From the NCBI GenBank assembly GCA_918807975.1, contig OU964932.1, forward strand, positions 17,701,501 through 17,765,500: 64,000 nt of DNA, written 5' to 3'. Each line of letters opens with the position of its first letter. Position 1 is the first letter of the stretch. Source of the stretch: Aplidium turbinatum (Eukaryota > Chordata > Ascidiacea > Aplousobranchia > Polyclinidae). Both the position numbers and the translations under genes were made by a program. The notes beneath the pieces are model-generated. The model had not been told where the DNA came from, did not search any database, and saw only the letters and a program-made list of their open reading frames with translations. Below are positions 1 to 12,287 of the stretch, one piece after another.

Positions 1-3000
1 CTCTCAGTGCTCGCTTTCCGAGACAAATAAACTCACAAAAAAGGAAGAACGATCCATTTGCAGATAAAAGCAAAGTTGCTATTTTTCATCATTTCAACGA
101 CTTGAACTACAATTAAGCCACGCAGCTGGTTGAAGATAAACATGATTCAATGTTTGAAATATCTAAAGAATAAAAAATCAACTTTAACATAGACAATACG
201 CAATGTGTACCTGAACCATTCAAATGAGCTCTGAGGATCGCCTTCTGTCCATCATCAGTCCAATAAACGTATTTCTCCACAGGGTCAAACTCAACAGCGA
301 CCGCATGTCTCACATTGTCCACGGGAATCAACACATCGCTGTAGTCGTTGGTGTCAAGGGAAATCACACGCAAGTCCGCACGCCTTGCCAGCAATAGAAT
401 CTCATTGGGACCTGCGTCAGAAAGCTGTTTATTCAAATGCTTCCAAGATAGCAAACGTTGCTCTTTAAACATCGTTGCAACGTTGGAAAATGTTAAAATA
501 TTGTTTTAAAAGGCAACGTTTGCTGCCTGGGCTTTGTCGTACTCGGAAAGCTGCGCAGTTTAAGAATTGTTATTTTGACATCACAAAATCGGTCTTTGGT
601 GAACATGCTGCAATGTATGTACCCAGACAGCAAGAAACGTCTGCAGACGTTGAATTAATGTAAAAATGACGGATTTCGTTGTCTGGGTAGTTGAATAAAC
701 ACACATCAATTCAACCTCCACAGATTTGGATTGAACGTTCACAAAGACGGATTTTGTCAGCTGGAAACCTTTGCAAAGTGCGTCCGAATGGTATTGATTC
801 AACGACGGCAAACATTGAATCAATGTGAAAGAACATACTTTACAAACTGAATTGAATCAAAATAAGGCTTAACCAACGCCAAACAGAAAATTGAAAGCAC
901 ATTGTGGATGTGCGGTTAATTTCTTTTCTTATTAACAACTTGCACTATTTGCGAATGTGTAATGACACTTGCAGTATCTTGGATATTATTCGATATAATA
1001 TGATAGAATTTACACAGTAGAAACTGTACACCACTAGTCAACATATTGCACAAGCATACATTAACATAGATTCCTACCAACCTGATAGGTTTCCTTGCTT
1101 ACTTAGGACTTAAATAACTTACCATTCTGGCAGGTTTGTTTATTAGGCAATATTTGCACACCAGTTGGACAGGCACAGCGGTAGTGGGGAGGATCGGGAG
1201 ACAACAGACACAAATGAGAACAGCCTCCGTTGTTTCGGTCACAAGGATTTGAACCTGAAAGTAACAAAATCACGTGAAATGATGTTAAGCATTAAAAAAC
1301 AAAAACGGGACTCATGTTGCCAACCTCCTCGTACTGAGTCCTGGTAATTCAAATTTATGAAGCGAATGGCAACAATCAGAAACCGCAACTCACAGGGCAC
1401 CCGGGGTGGTAAAAAGGATAAACCCTCGCCCCGGTGTCCAACGAGAGAAATTCATTCTCAAACGCAAGAAGAAGCATGAAAGACCATGTAACTGAATTTA
1501 GAATTATAAATGGGGCATGTGCTAGAGAAGGGCACTTTCTCAGGTGAATGGTAAGAGAAACCGTTGACGATCAAAAAGAATATGGAAAAAGCAAGGTGAA
1601 GGGTGGGACAATTAGGGTTGCACACATCCTGAAGGAAGAAGATGCGACAGAGAATGAGATCGAGGAAAAGAGTACAGACAATCTCTGCAAAGAAAAAATG
1701 CGCTACTCTCAATAGAGGGGACAAAACAGAATTTGGATCAAGATGATAAAAGATAAGAGGCACAGCCACCAACGTTCGGTTTGGTAAACACTTGAATATG
1801 TTGGGTTGGGCGTAACTCCAATGATAAGGTGCCTATGTACCATCACAAAAAAACAATGAAAACCTTGCGAAGTGAAACTCTTTAATTAAGCAGGCTAGTA
1901 TGTTTATTGGCTCAATTATTGTGTCAAGCACGGTGATGATCACACACTATAATTAAAAATAATCAAATAATGTTTTATTGTTTATCAGATGTGATAACGC
2001 GGTAACAAGACAACCAATCTGTCAATCAACGTGTACTTTATAACAGTGAGAAATGCACGGAATAGATGACAAGCATTCTTGAAATCAACTATTGAGTGTT
2101 GGCAGTTAATAAAAAAACGCTGCAAAACAGTTCAGTTCAGGGGTCGGGAACGTATGTATGACTCTTTTGATGACGGCATCTCGCTCGCAGATAAATCTAA
2201 CCTTCCAAAGTTCAAAGCGCGAAAGTTTCATCACAACTTTTCATCATAATTTAGAGGTGAACTTATCTCAAAATGCATGACTAGCGGTGCCCATGTAGTA
2301 AATTTAATTTTTATATGTAATGTAAATTTAATTTTAAATTTAAATGTATGTAAATTTAATTTTTTTAAATTTCCTCACAGAACTCTCGTGGTTTTTCTCG
2401 TCTTCAGCAAAGATGCGGCTCCATTTTCACAACTCACCAACTGCCACTACATGTTATTGTTAGTTACATTGAGTGTTAAAGCATTGTATGGCTCGTAGGG
2501 AAATACATTTCCAAATATGCAGCTTTCATGACTCTCTTACTTAAAATGGTTCCCAACAACCTGCAATTTGGTTGATGATTCTGATGCATCATGCCAAGAA
2601 TCATAGGACGTTGATTCAGTTTCTTTTGCAAACATATGAAGTTAAACAAAATAAAAACTTTTGGACAGGGCATTGCTGGCACATGATGAGAAAGTGACTT
2701 CCTTGAGCGAGGACACAAAACGCCGAAGTGATGTGTCTTGTCAGGATAATCTTACCAGTTATCTAGATTCTAAATAGCAAAATGTTCTGCATATTGGTAG
2801 CGAACAGATAAGAGGACTAAGTAGCAGACAGTACTGTTTCTGTGTGGTCTGTGTGTTTAGCAAAAGCATATTTCTACTTTGCAACAATGGCGCAACGGAA
2901 ACAAACTCATCTGAAACAATTTATCGACAAGTCAGGAGAAACAATCATTCATACAACATACAATTGAATACTAATAGGAGCAAATGGTCTAATAATCTGA

Positions 3001-6000
3001 GGCCGTCGATGCCTGGTTCAGGCAAGGCAATTGAAGAAGATATAACCCGTATTGTATTGTGTTGTGTTGAAAACAGACGCAAAGATTACAAAATAGATCT
3101 TTCAGTGTTATCTACACAGCCTATTAAATCTTAAGTTTGTAATTGCAATTTAAATCAATCAAGAGCTGATAATTTCCTGAATTGGCAGCTTAATTCCGGA
3201 GATTTGCTGATTGCAACCAAGCACTCAATGCGGTTTCTGAAATCGAGAAAAATGTTGTCGGTAACCGATGTGATGCATCTAGCTCTTAATCGATGGTGGC
3301 AAAAAATTGTACGTTAGAAGTCTCGAAACATAAATCACAATATCACATTGATACGCTATCCTGTGTTCTGAGCTTTTCTACATTAATTGAGCAGCGGTTG
3401 AAAATAATGTTAGCTGAGGTTCAATGGATATCAACTTGAAAGTGAATAGACTCAACCAAAGCCCTTTGATGTGGTTTTGCGCCAAAGATTGAGCGACACT
3501 CGCGAGGCTATTAAATCATCTTCAGCCGCTGCGCTTGCACAAACACTTTCGGTTGTTTGATCTTAAATTGATCTCAATTTACGTTGAAACACGACTTTAT
3601 CATAAACAAGATCAAACCAAGTTTTCGAATTATCAGCACTCAAACTGACACCAGAAAACACTGACTATTGGGAATCACACCAAACACATTTGTAATCATT
3701 AGTTTCAACAAACAACACAGATCAAGGGTAGTCGAGTTTTAGCTTTGATGTACCCACTAAGACTAAACCCTTCATGAACAAAAATTATACAACAAAAATG
3801 TATTTTTTCATCTGAAGATTTATCCACCAACTCCAACTATCAAACCACGTCCCAAAAAAGCTCACAGAAAGTTTTCTCAAAAAAAAAAGTCACATTTTTG
3901 AACACATGACTTTGCATTTAAATAACTCCAAACGTAAGGTAAATAACCGTGAAGGTAACCCGCAAGGTAACAGTGGTTCCCATACTTTAATTCAAGCATC
4001 GAAAGGGGTGAAAATGAAAACATTAAGACGTTGTCAAATCGGAATCGCATGATTTCACTACGAGGGCCTTATCCGTTGCATCATCCGACCGCCACAGATA
4101 AAATTATCTGATATAAAATCGCGTATCTTGTGGTTAGTTAGAGCTACGTTAAAATCTACAAAAAAGAGACGCAGAAACAATGCCAACATCGCCGAGTTGG
4201 TTTAATTTTTTAAGGTATTTCTGTGGCATTTGGGTATCCTTGATATGATGCGCGTAGTTTGGTAAAAGTTGTGAAACCAAAGTCATCAAGGCTGAAGAAA
4301 ACAGCAGATACTCAGATCATTGAATCTGCACGAGGGTACTACAATTTCAAACGCTTATGTTAAGCTGGAAATTCGGTAGAAAATCAGCTCAACGACACCC
4401 TTTCAACCTGTTATGGTATGTATGCACTTACAGTTGGGAACCCATGAGGCATGCAGCGATATTATCGAAGATGAAATCGAGTTATAATATCTGCAGCAAG
4501 AGGCACTTGATTAAATTAGAGCAACATTATCTAATCAATACAGCCTGTTGGAGATGACAAACATAACAGAAAGATAATTCAATATCAGTGAAGAACCTTT
4601 CCCAAGAAAAAATGATTGTTTTCTGTGAACTCAACTTAAAATAGACATCTAACTAACGTAAAAACGTTCAACTGTGTGAATGCTGTGATGAAATAAAAAA
4701 ACCACCATTCCTATCTAAGTGATTGTCATCAAACACATGTAGAAGAATATTATTTCTTTTACTGATTTAACGTCTGCACACGTTGAATCGACGAAAAAAA
4801 AGGCGGATTTCGCTGGCTGAAGGAAACGCAATTACTCGACTGTGAACTAGCGCTTAAAATACAATGTCAGCCAATCAAAACTGACAGGCTCAGAAATGAA
4901 AAACAGAGAATTTCGACAATCGACACTTTAAACCCTGCTTAACGTCAAGTCAATAGAGAATCCGCGTAAAGCAGATACAAAAGCATCTAATTTAGTGAAA
5001 AAAATTGAATGCAGTAATATCAACGACAACACTGAATAGCTGAATACTCTTTTTGCCTAAAATTACACATCTGAATGGCTAAAACAAAGTTAGACGTGGT
5101 CTGGGTGGTAGGAAGTAACATGAATGTGCACTTCACAAATTGAATGGCGACGCCTTAATTGTCGCCGATGTAAAAGAATGGAAGTTTTGAAAATCGGGAT
5201 TCAGTCGGTCTGAAGTGAAGACTTTGAACATTTGTTTTCACAGCATAATTAACAATGGTCATCGGCTAAAACACACAAAAAGAATTTGGTGAACAAAAAA
5301 ATAAGCCGCACAAGACAAACTGTATAATAAACAGTAAACTCATACAACATGACAACCCAATTAAAAAGTAAAAAATCCCCAGCAAGCAAGCATTCTATTA
5401 ATGAAGTTGTGGTGATTGCTTAGCCTACCAAACATGCATTTCAGCTTTACTCTGTACCTCATCAGCAAAAGGTAAGAAAGGAATAGAGTCATGTACTTAA
5501 TTTTTTTGATGCCATTCGTGAAAATCGACCAAAACTTCACATGGCAGTTTTTCCAACTGCAATTCTTGTAAACACATCATAATTATATTGGTTCAAATTC
5601 CACTTAAAATGTAGTAGTCCAGTTTTAATCCGGTGACGAATAAAATATATCACAATTTCAAATGAAGTCAACCACTGGCAATCATAACATAGCTGTGCCA
5701 AGCAACCACAGGCCTGCAGTAAACTAAAATGCTTAAGTGCCAGTTTGAAATTATTTTGCCACTGAAATATTTGAAAAATTACCAGATTAGCTCAGCTGCA
5801 CTAAACTTAGATCACTATTCACAATACTATAATATCCAAGAGTGTAAAAAGGTTTGTGCGCTACAAATAAGGCAGTTTGATGATGATGATAGGTCACAAA
5901 AACCAATTCTGGATAACAACCCAATTAACCAATTGAATTCAAGAAAAAACACGACAGTTTTTGGCCAAACGGGTGACCATCAAACGCATGCTAAAAACCG

Positions 6001-9000
6001 TGATTAGCCTACTTAACACAATTATGTAATCCGATAAAAAGGTTTCCAGCAAACGTCTTTTCAAAAGACGCCATTACAGAAGATTAATTACAAGTGGGCT
6101 ACCAAGCTAGCAAAAGTTTTCGTTTTTTGACGTTTGAACGATGTAAACAAAAGACCTGGATCGGAATAATTGTAATATACGGTATAGAGAATCTTGAAAA
6201 GTAAAACCAAAGATAAAGAATGTAAAAGGTGGTGAAATATCTCACTTTTTTTCACCTTGACCATATCAAAATGGTTAGACGATTTTTGATTACTCGATAG
6301 GCAAACGGCCATTGTCAAGTGCCTTGACATCTAGCAAGTGATGTTCCCACTTCCCAGAGTTTACTTGTTACATTACCACTTCCTATCATACACCTGCTCA
6401 GTGGCCGACAGGCCGAGTGGTTATCGCGTTCGGCTCGTGCTAATAGATCTGAGATCGATTTCAGGTCGGGCCAAACCAAAGACTTTAAAAACGGCACCGA
6501 TTGTGTTCTTTCTTGCATAACACATTGAGAATAAGTCGGGTAATAATGTCATGCCATTGTAAAACCGATACACAATTTTAAAAAAGCCCTGTCGCCAAAA
6601 TATCCTAGCAGTTGTAAAGTGACAATAAATAAATCATAACATTATTATTATTCTTCTCAGACAATGTTTGGTGTTTTCATGCACCTATGGTTAACATTTT
6701 TGTCAGGTGAAATCTGAATAATCCTGTTTCACACGAAAGATCACCTGAGTAAATCAGCATAAAACAGCACAATGATTTGTGAGGTTGGAATAACAACCCC
6801 TAGTTCAGGTTTACCCAAACAGCAAATCAGTCATTTTTACATTAATTCAACGTCTGCAGGTATTTGCACAGAAAACAATGAGTTTAAATTCAATATTAAG
6901 CTTGCTTGTGTCAATAAAATTTTGTAACACTGTTAGACCATTCATAGCTGCTGTATTGTGTACACCAGCCAAACTTTGTTCAGTGCGCTTTTAGAAAGAA
7001 CGCTTTGTTCAACTTTAGTTAGGCAAAAAAGTAAAGACAACTACAGTATCTTCAATCTGAATAAGAAATGTGAGCGGAACACACACAATAAGCTTGATGC
7101 TACATTGGTACAGTAAATGACAAGGATTGATCGAAAATGGCTTTAGATTGAGTCAAACTCCCAAAAGGGTAAAAGGATTATGTACGTTAAACGCTCAGTT
7201 CTGAATTAGTCATCGGTGAATCGGTTCACTGCTTGCCGCGTTGAATACAAGCCATAAAAACTTGGGGAAACTAAATATCTTCTGTCAACATCGCCAAACG
7301 TAGAAGCAAAATAAGCTCGTTTGGCGATCTAGGGAGGCACTTTGGCCAAATGAATATTCACTTGCACCAGCTATGCAGTGCCATTACGCCAACCATTAAA
7401 CGGGTATCAGTCCCACGTTATCTCAGATAGCAAATCACCACTTTTACACTGATTCGATGTCTACATACGTTGAATAAGCGTAAAGGAAAACTGATTTGCT
7501 GGGTAGATCGCTGAGAAAGTGAGATGGTCGTAAAGATTAAAACAGACTGATAGTTGACAATCCATCAACTTCTATAGCTTGATGCGTAGCCGCTGGGCTA
7601 AGTTTCTAGTGAAGACACAACCCAACCAGCTTGAGCATCATAAAAATATATGCTATTACACATGAAACAAACAAGTGTAAATATGCGTAATATATTCTTA
7701 TAATGCTCAATCTTGTGTTATCGTGCCTTGCTGCCTGTGCTACAAAAAAGAGAGCTCTCTCCCGAAATTATATTCAAAGAAAATTTTTTGAAAAAAAAAA
7801 CAACTTTGCTAGCCGGTCCATCATTAGTGTTGATTGCATTAATACATAAACGATTTCGCAACTTTTACGAAGTTGAATTCGGATACGCAGGCTACACACC
7901 ACAGCTGCACAGAAGTAATGATAAGACATCATGCAGATCACACCTGGTTTTTGCCGTTGTTGACTGTAAACTAGAAGATCCATAGGAGAAATATCATGCT
8001 CTTTGACAGCAACCGGTAATCCAGTCCCATTTTTTAACATTGAATGTATAGATTCAGTGGCCCAATCTGTCCAATACAGCCATTCTCCCTCCAATGTGAT
8101 GGCGGAGGGATGCTGTAGAGCCCCAGATAGTTTTAGCTGCTCTTCAGATTCGCCTCTTTTTTGATTCCGAGGAGACATAGGATGATTGGTGGAGGGGGGC
8201 ATGGTGGAAAGTGGAGAGACTAGATTATTGGGGGGCGAAAAGCCGTTTCGAATTTTGTCACCGTTAATAACTTCTTCCCTGCGCACAAGAAAAGTAAAAA
8301 TGACAAAAAACAACAAAGCATGACATATCAGAGATAGATATTTGCATAAAACATTGAAAAGAGAGTAGTACACACAAGTTCATTTTTAAAATGAAAACAA
8401 GTCACATTCCTTTTACAAGTCACATTCCTTGTACAGATTATTGTCTGCTCTGCACATATATCAATATGATACCTTTGTGTGCCGTCTAAGTTCATTCGAT
8501 GAATGAAGTGATAGTTGGCTTCTACCCAGTACACCTTGCTTTCCACATAGTCGATAGTGATGCCATTCGGCCAGTAAATATTATCTCTGACTAAAACCTC
8601 TCGCCTTGTTCCGTCCATGCCAGCTCGTTCTATTTTAGGGACTTCTCCCCAGTCTGTCCAGTACAAGTATCTGGTAATCAAGCACAAGTTCACAGTGGGG
8701 TTTACTTGACAAAGGTTACTTCACATCACATTACAATGTCAGGACTACCAACTACTGCAGTGAGACGTTTGCAAAAAAAGAAATTGATTAATGATCACAT
8801 TACAAACACTTGTGCTAGTACCTGTATCCGAAACATAGACCCGAAATAAACAAAAAACACATCTCTAACAGTAAAATAATTATCAAAAACTTCAACTTTA
8901 CTACGTGAGGTACTTGAGAAATTTTACTTATTTTCACCCAAAATTTGCAGTTTTGTTTCAATCAGCTTTCACTATGAGGATCATATGTGAAAGATTCTGC

Positions 9001-12000
9001 TGCATCTGCATGATTGTTGACATGAAAAAATGCTAATTTAAAAAAAATTAATTCATTGTGCTTCAACTTGCAACACATACAACTACAAGTCAAAAACAAT
9101 ACCACTACTGATGCAGTGTTGTGTCAGGATTGGTTTTCAGCTAGTTGTCACCAAAGGTGTTAAAAAGAGTAATGAACATTAAAAAAATCTACATCCTTTG
9201 GTTATGAGTTTGGTTTCATTGAATGTAAATTTTTAGTGGAGAATTTGGTTTCATTCAAATCAAGTAAGTTAGTTTCGAAGACTCTTAGTTGCAACATATT
9301 TGAAACAACATCGTTTGAAGTGATGCCTACAATTAAAACGAGTATGACAAAGACAAACTTACGCATGATAAGGATCCAAAGCAATAGCTCTTGGTTGATC
9401 CAAATGACCCCAAATCAGAACTTTCCGTGATGTGCCGTTTAATTCACTCACTTCAATACGATTGGTCATTGCATCTGTCCAATAAACCTTCTTGCCAATC
9501 CAGTCGCAAGCTAACCCGTCAGGCTGTTCTATGCCAGAAGCTATTACATCAACCTTTGTATGTCCCGGATCTGACATGTTAACGTATTGAATCTTACCCT
9601 GAAAGTTTGAAAAAATCTGTTAAAAGAAAGTAAAAACAAACTTAAATGTTAAAACGCCTTCAGTTCACAAATTAACACAACTTCAAGTGAAATAAGTTGA
9701 AAATAATGGTTGAAAAAGATGTTGAAAATGCACATTTAATATCAAAAACATTACAACAAGTGAATGAGACAGCAAGCAAGTCTATTTCCAAGAATGGCAT
9801 GATTCAGTGACTGATTTGAACACTAATTACCTTTCCATAATCCATTGCATCCATCCAAAAAATTAAATGCTCGTCATATATGTAATCACATGCAACTGCT
9901 TGGATTAATCGACTTGTCACCATCTGAGAATTATTGGGATTTTTTACTGGAATTAATCGTATATCGGCATGGTTTACAAGTAACAATAATGGATCATCTT
10001 CTGCAATAAAAACATTTATAGTGAACATAAATTGCCAACCAGTTGAATCCCAGCATCTAATACAGTAACCTCCAGTGGCGGCTCGTTATAAGGGACTGCG
10101 GGACTGCAGCCCCCTCAACATTTTTGTGCATATGTGAATTATATTACATATAGATAGTTTTGCCATGTTTTTTTCATTTATTTCGCTTGAAAAATTAAAA
10201 AAACTCTTAATATTAATTATTTTTTGTAATAAAAAAAAAATTTGTGTTACAAGAATTAATTGGCAACTCTGGGTCTGCAAATTCTGCAGGTCCGGTGTTG
10301 CTTGTTCTTTTTTTTATGACGTAGGTTTTTCAGAAAAAAGTTTTTTAGCATCACTGAACAAGCGCTGTAGGGACTGCAAATAGAACAGACCCTGGTTAGG
10401 GGTTCCAACTTTGGTTCTCGTAAATCTTTAGGGTAAGCGTGTGGAAGCTATCGGTGATTAGGTGAAGGGATCGTAGGTTACTTTACTTGATCTGTGTTTT
10501 GAGAAGTCACTGATACAGACTAGTTTTGATGTGAAGTAAAGCCAATTACTGTAATTATTGGTGCTCTTTCACAATTCGTCCTTTTGGGATGATAACGTCA
10601 TTGAACGTCACACAGGTTGGAATGGACTACTATAAAGGAGGAAGTACGGGGTGGAAATGCACTGAAAAACACCTGAAGGAAATTGTCTCCCATTTATTCA
10701 TTTGTTGTTCAATTTCAACAAATTTGCTATCGTTGGAAAGCACAAGCATAGATCTAACCAACTAAGTTAATACCAAGTCCCAAAATAGTACTAGCTCCAT
10801 CTGGTGACCACCTAAACTTGACCAAATTCAAGCCATTATTAAAAGTTTACTTTAAATGATAAAAACATTAAAGGACAGCCAATTAAAAGAACATGTTACT
10901 GTGTTACTAACCCTAACTCAGTGCATTTATAACTCAGTCCGGTACAGATTTTTATTATTTATATTAAGTTAACCTACTGGTTGATGCAGCCCCCCCATGT
11001 TTTGAGACCACGAGCCGCCACTGGTAACCTCCACTCAATACTAGATCTGCTATGCCAAGATAAAGGTAATGTATACAATTAATTCAGCAAAGTTTATATA
11101 AAATTCTTGTGTTACATGAAAAACAAAAATGCCATGGTTTATTTTGCAGGATATGTTGTATGACCTATAGCAGGTTGACAGCATGACAGTTGGAATTTTC
11201 ACAGGCCTTTTTATGCAAAAATTACTTATTGATTTATTGAGCATAGTCTACTGTCGAATACAGTTTTACTCTTATGACTTTAGAAACGCTTGAAATAAAA
11301 ATTACCATAATATTGGTTAAATTTGCTTTTGTTAGACACTCAAATTAAATTCTCTGTCATTGGAATATGGCCAATAATTAAAAAATACAGTGAATGGAGC
11401 AGTTCAAGGGGGGGGGGGGGGGGGTAGGCCCCAGTTGAATAAGTAGATAACAACAAAAACATAAAACAACATAACAAGCTTGAAGGTGAAACGATCTTCA
11501 TAGCCATTATATTTTGTACAAATTTGACTAACAGTCTCTCTATGTGTCTACACTGTTTAGTGCCAGTGGTCCATAAAACTTTTCAACCTTAAAAGTCTTA
11601 AGCCAAACTAGCATAAATTTGAACACCACTTGTCTATAAACTTGAATTAATTACAATTATAATAATTAATAATATTAGAGTAGTAATTACAGTGTATCAG
11701 AAATTATAATGCTATGAAAATAACCAGTCATACAATTTATTAGCACATATAGGTTGGCTATAGAAAGTTCACCACACCAATACTTTATGTTTCTTTCAGA
11801 AAGTAGCTGCTGTTATCACAAAATCATACACAATAGTTGTTTATTCAGAATCATGGCCTTTCGTGGCAACTTTAGTCACTGCAATTGCTTTAGTCAAAGC
11901 TACATCAGACAAAATCCTTAAGCAGCAAAATATACATTCTGAAAACTTAAAATAGCTTTTGAAAACCTTTTAATCCTTGGATATACGAATCATGGATACT

Positions 12001-12287
12001 GGATTGCGATTATTTTTGTAGCACTGGTTATTGAAGCCTATCACATTAACAGCCTTAAATCTTCAATTGAAAGTGAGTTGTAAGTGCCCAAGTAAACATT
12101 TTGGAATTTTTAAACAACAGACACATTGCAAAACTGGCAATTGTATTTTAAATAAATTTATATTAAGTCAAAATAAAAACATGATAAATGGAAATTCAAA
12201 ATAAGAAAGAAATCAAGCCATACCTGAGATGACCCAGAAAGGACAAATCAACAAAAAAATTCCAACAAACAAAATTGTAAATTTCAT
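1..12287 (-). CDS. LRP6: LRP5/6 Wnt co-receptor, 5' part of gene (seven exons, runs off left edge)
   Basis: This is a single-pass membrane co-receptor for Wnt that works with Frizzled at the cell surface. Seven minus-strand exons join in phase: 12224-12287, 9831-10000, 9363-9598, 8473-8670, 7944-8278, 1123-1254 and 211-411, giving about 445 residues. In order they encode a signal peptide, the first six-bladed YWTD propeller (motifs such as [19 protein letters not shown] and [10 protein letters not shown]), an EGF module with six cysteines ([14 protein letters not shown]) and the start of propeller 2 ([19 protein letters not shown]). This order is diagnostic of LRP5/6. Propellers 2-4, the LDLa repeats, the membrane segment and the PPPSP tail lie beyond the left edge. 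The 6.7-kb intron between 1255 and 7943 is filled with repeats. Propeller 1 carries an unusual insertion. LRP5 and LRP6 are not separated outside vertebrates, so the symbol means the family. Confidence 0.9.
211..411 (-). CDS. LRP6: LRP5/6 exon 7: start of second propeller
   Basis: It encodes [39 protein letters not shown] and [11 protein letters not shown], matching LRP6 propeller 2 closely. The acceptor is GACGCAG and the donor GTACAC. The next exon would lie left of the window; I saw no convincing match in 1-210. Confidence 0.93.
621..688. mobile_element. Palindromic MITE with AACGTCTGCAGACGTT core
   Basis: The ends ACCCAGACAGCAAGAAA and TTTCGTTGTCTGGGT are near inverted repeats. The centre AACGTCTGCAGACGTT is a perfect palindrome. 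Related partial copies lie at 6812-6860, 7421-7504, 4761-4820 and 31271-31316. It is non-coding; the superfamily is not recognised. Confidence 0.55.
793..824. repeat. Short inverted repeat, ATTGATTCAA family
   Basis: ATTGATTCAA is mirrored as TTGAATCAAT around a short centre. It resembles the core of the palindromic MITE at 621-688 and may be a decayed copy. Confidence 0.35.
1123..1254 (-). CDS. LRP6: LRP5/6 exon 6: first EGF-like module
   Basis: It encodes [15 protein letters not shown], then a CACPTGV motif and QTCQN, giving the six cysteines of the LRP EGF repeat. Spacing matches LRP6 ([15 protein letters not shown] and CACPTGVKLL). The donor is GTAAGT, with phase 1 on both sides. Confidence 0.92.
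4761..4820. mobile_element. Decayed copy of palindromic MITE
   Basis: It contains TTTAACGTCTGCACACGTTGAA, read in two halves around the centre, followed by GGCGGATTTCGCTGGCTG, which matches the 3' end of the element at 621-688 with changes. Confidence 0.4.
6395..6515 (+). repeat. tRNA-derived SINE (tRNA-Ser-like head)
   Basis: The head GGCCGAGTGGTTATCGCG reads as a class II tRNA A box. A weak B-box-like GATCGATTTCAGG follows about 50 bases on. A related head (GCCGACAGGCCGAG) occurs near 17072. It is not a functional tRNA gene: the acceptor stem does not close. Confidence 0.45.
6812..6860. mobile_element. Half copy of palindromic MITE
   Basis: It matches the 5' half of the family consensus: CCCAAACAGCAAATCAG, then CATTTTTACATTAATTCAACG and the central CTGCAGG. 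The second half is missing. Confidence 0.45.
7421..7504. mobile_element. Diverged full-length palindromic MITE
   Basis: The ends TCAGATAGCAAATCA and TGATTTGCTGGGTA are near inverted repeats around a diverged GATTCGATGTCTACATACG centre. This is an older copy of the family at 621-688, about 84 bp long. Confidence 0.45.
7944..8278 (-). CDS. LRP6: LRP5/6 exon 5: first propeller, blades 5-6, with extra loop
   Basis: The 3' two-thirds encode [19 protein letters not shown], a blade-5 core, and [14 protein letters not shown], which closes the propeller and leads into EGF1. The 5' third encodes about 50 residues rich in Pro, Ser, Asn and charged residues that vertebrate LRP6 lacks, where roughly a seven-residue linker is expected. 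The acceptor at 8279-8281 (GTGCGCAG) keeps frame from exon 4, so the extra segment is read as coding. A cryptic intron inside it cannot be excluded. The donor GTGTGA is weak. Confidence 0.85.
8473..8670 (-). CDS. LRP6: LRP5/6 exon 4: first propeller, blades 3-4
   Basis: It encodes [20 protein letters not shown] and then [19 protein letters not shown] and [13 protein letters not shown]. The first string is nearly identical to vertebrate LRP6, so this is the best single diagnostic exon. The donor GTATCA leaves phase 2, which exon 5 completes. Confidence 0.94.
9363..9598 (-). CDS. LRP6: LRP5/6 exon 3: first propeller, blades 2-3
   Basis: It encodes [35 protein letters not shown] and [13 protein letters not shown], close to human LRP6 over the same stretch. 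The acceptor is CTTTCAG and the donor GTAAGT. Length is 236 nt, phase 0 in and phase 2 out. Confidence 0.93.
9831..10000 (-). CDS. LRP6: LRP5/6 exon 2: first propeller, blade 1
   Basis: It encodes [19 protein letters not shown] followed by a degenerate YWTD-type motif ([11 protein letters not shown]). This aligns with the LRP6 start APLLLYANRRDLRLVD and its first blade. A TTTTTATTGCAG acceptor precedes it and a GTAATT donor follows. Length is 170 nt, entering in phase 1 and leaving in phase 0. Confidence 0.88.
10073..11023. mobile_element. Non-autonomous hAT element in LRP5/6 intron 1
   Basis: The ends CAGTGGCGGCTCGT and CGAGCCGCCACTG are inverted repeats of the classic hAT type. The element is flanked by a perfect 8-bp target duplication GTAACCTC at 10065-10072 and 11024-11031, the length hAT transposases make. 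It is 951 bp with no transposase frame, so it needed a transposase from elsewhere. The clean duplication suggests a fairly young insertion. Confidence 0.9.
11409..11425 (+). repeat. Poly-G run of about 17 bases
   Basis: A homopolymer of G followed by TAGGCCCCAG. It is a simple repeat in LRP5/6 intron 1 and may be inaccurate in length in an assembly. Confidence 0.8.
12224..12287 (-). CDS. LRP6: LRP5/6 exon 1: signal peptide
   Basis: The ATG is at 12285-12287. It encodes 21 residues, starting [18 protein letters not shown], a typical hydrophobic signal peptide, and ends on a split codon before a GTATGG donor. The following exon supplies the two bases completing a Glu codon and opens the propeller, so the phase fits. 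The first-exon assignment rests on the signal peptide and phase; there is no transcript evidence. Confidence 0.75.

Larger units (their letters stand above)
1255..7943 (-). other. Large LRP5/6 intron, repeats only
   Basis: This 6.7-kb intron lies between the exons for propeller 1 and EGF1. It contains an AT-rich block near 2296-2376 (reiterated AATTTAATTTT), decayed palindromic MITEs and a tRNA-like SINE near 6400. I see no conserved coding segment in it; the reading frames present are short and have no family features. Confidence 0.6.
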
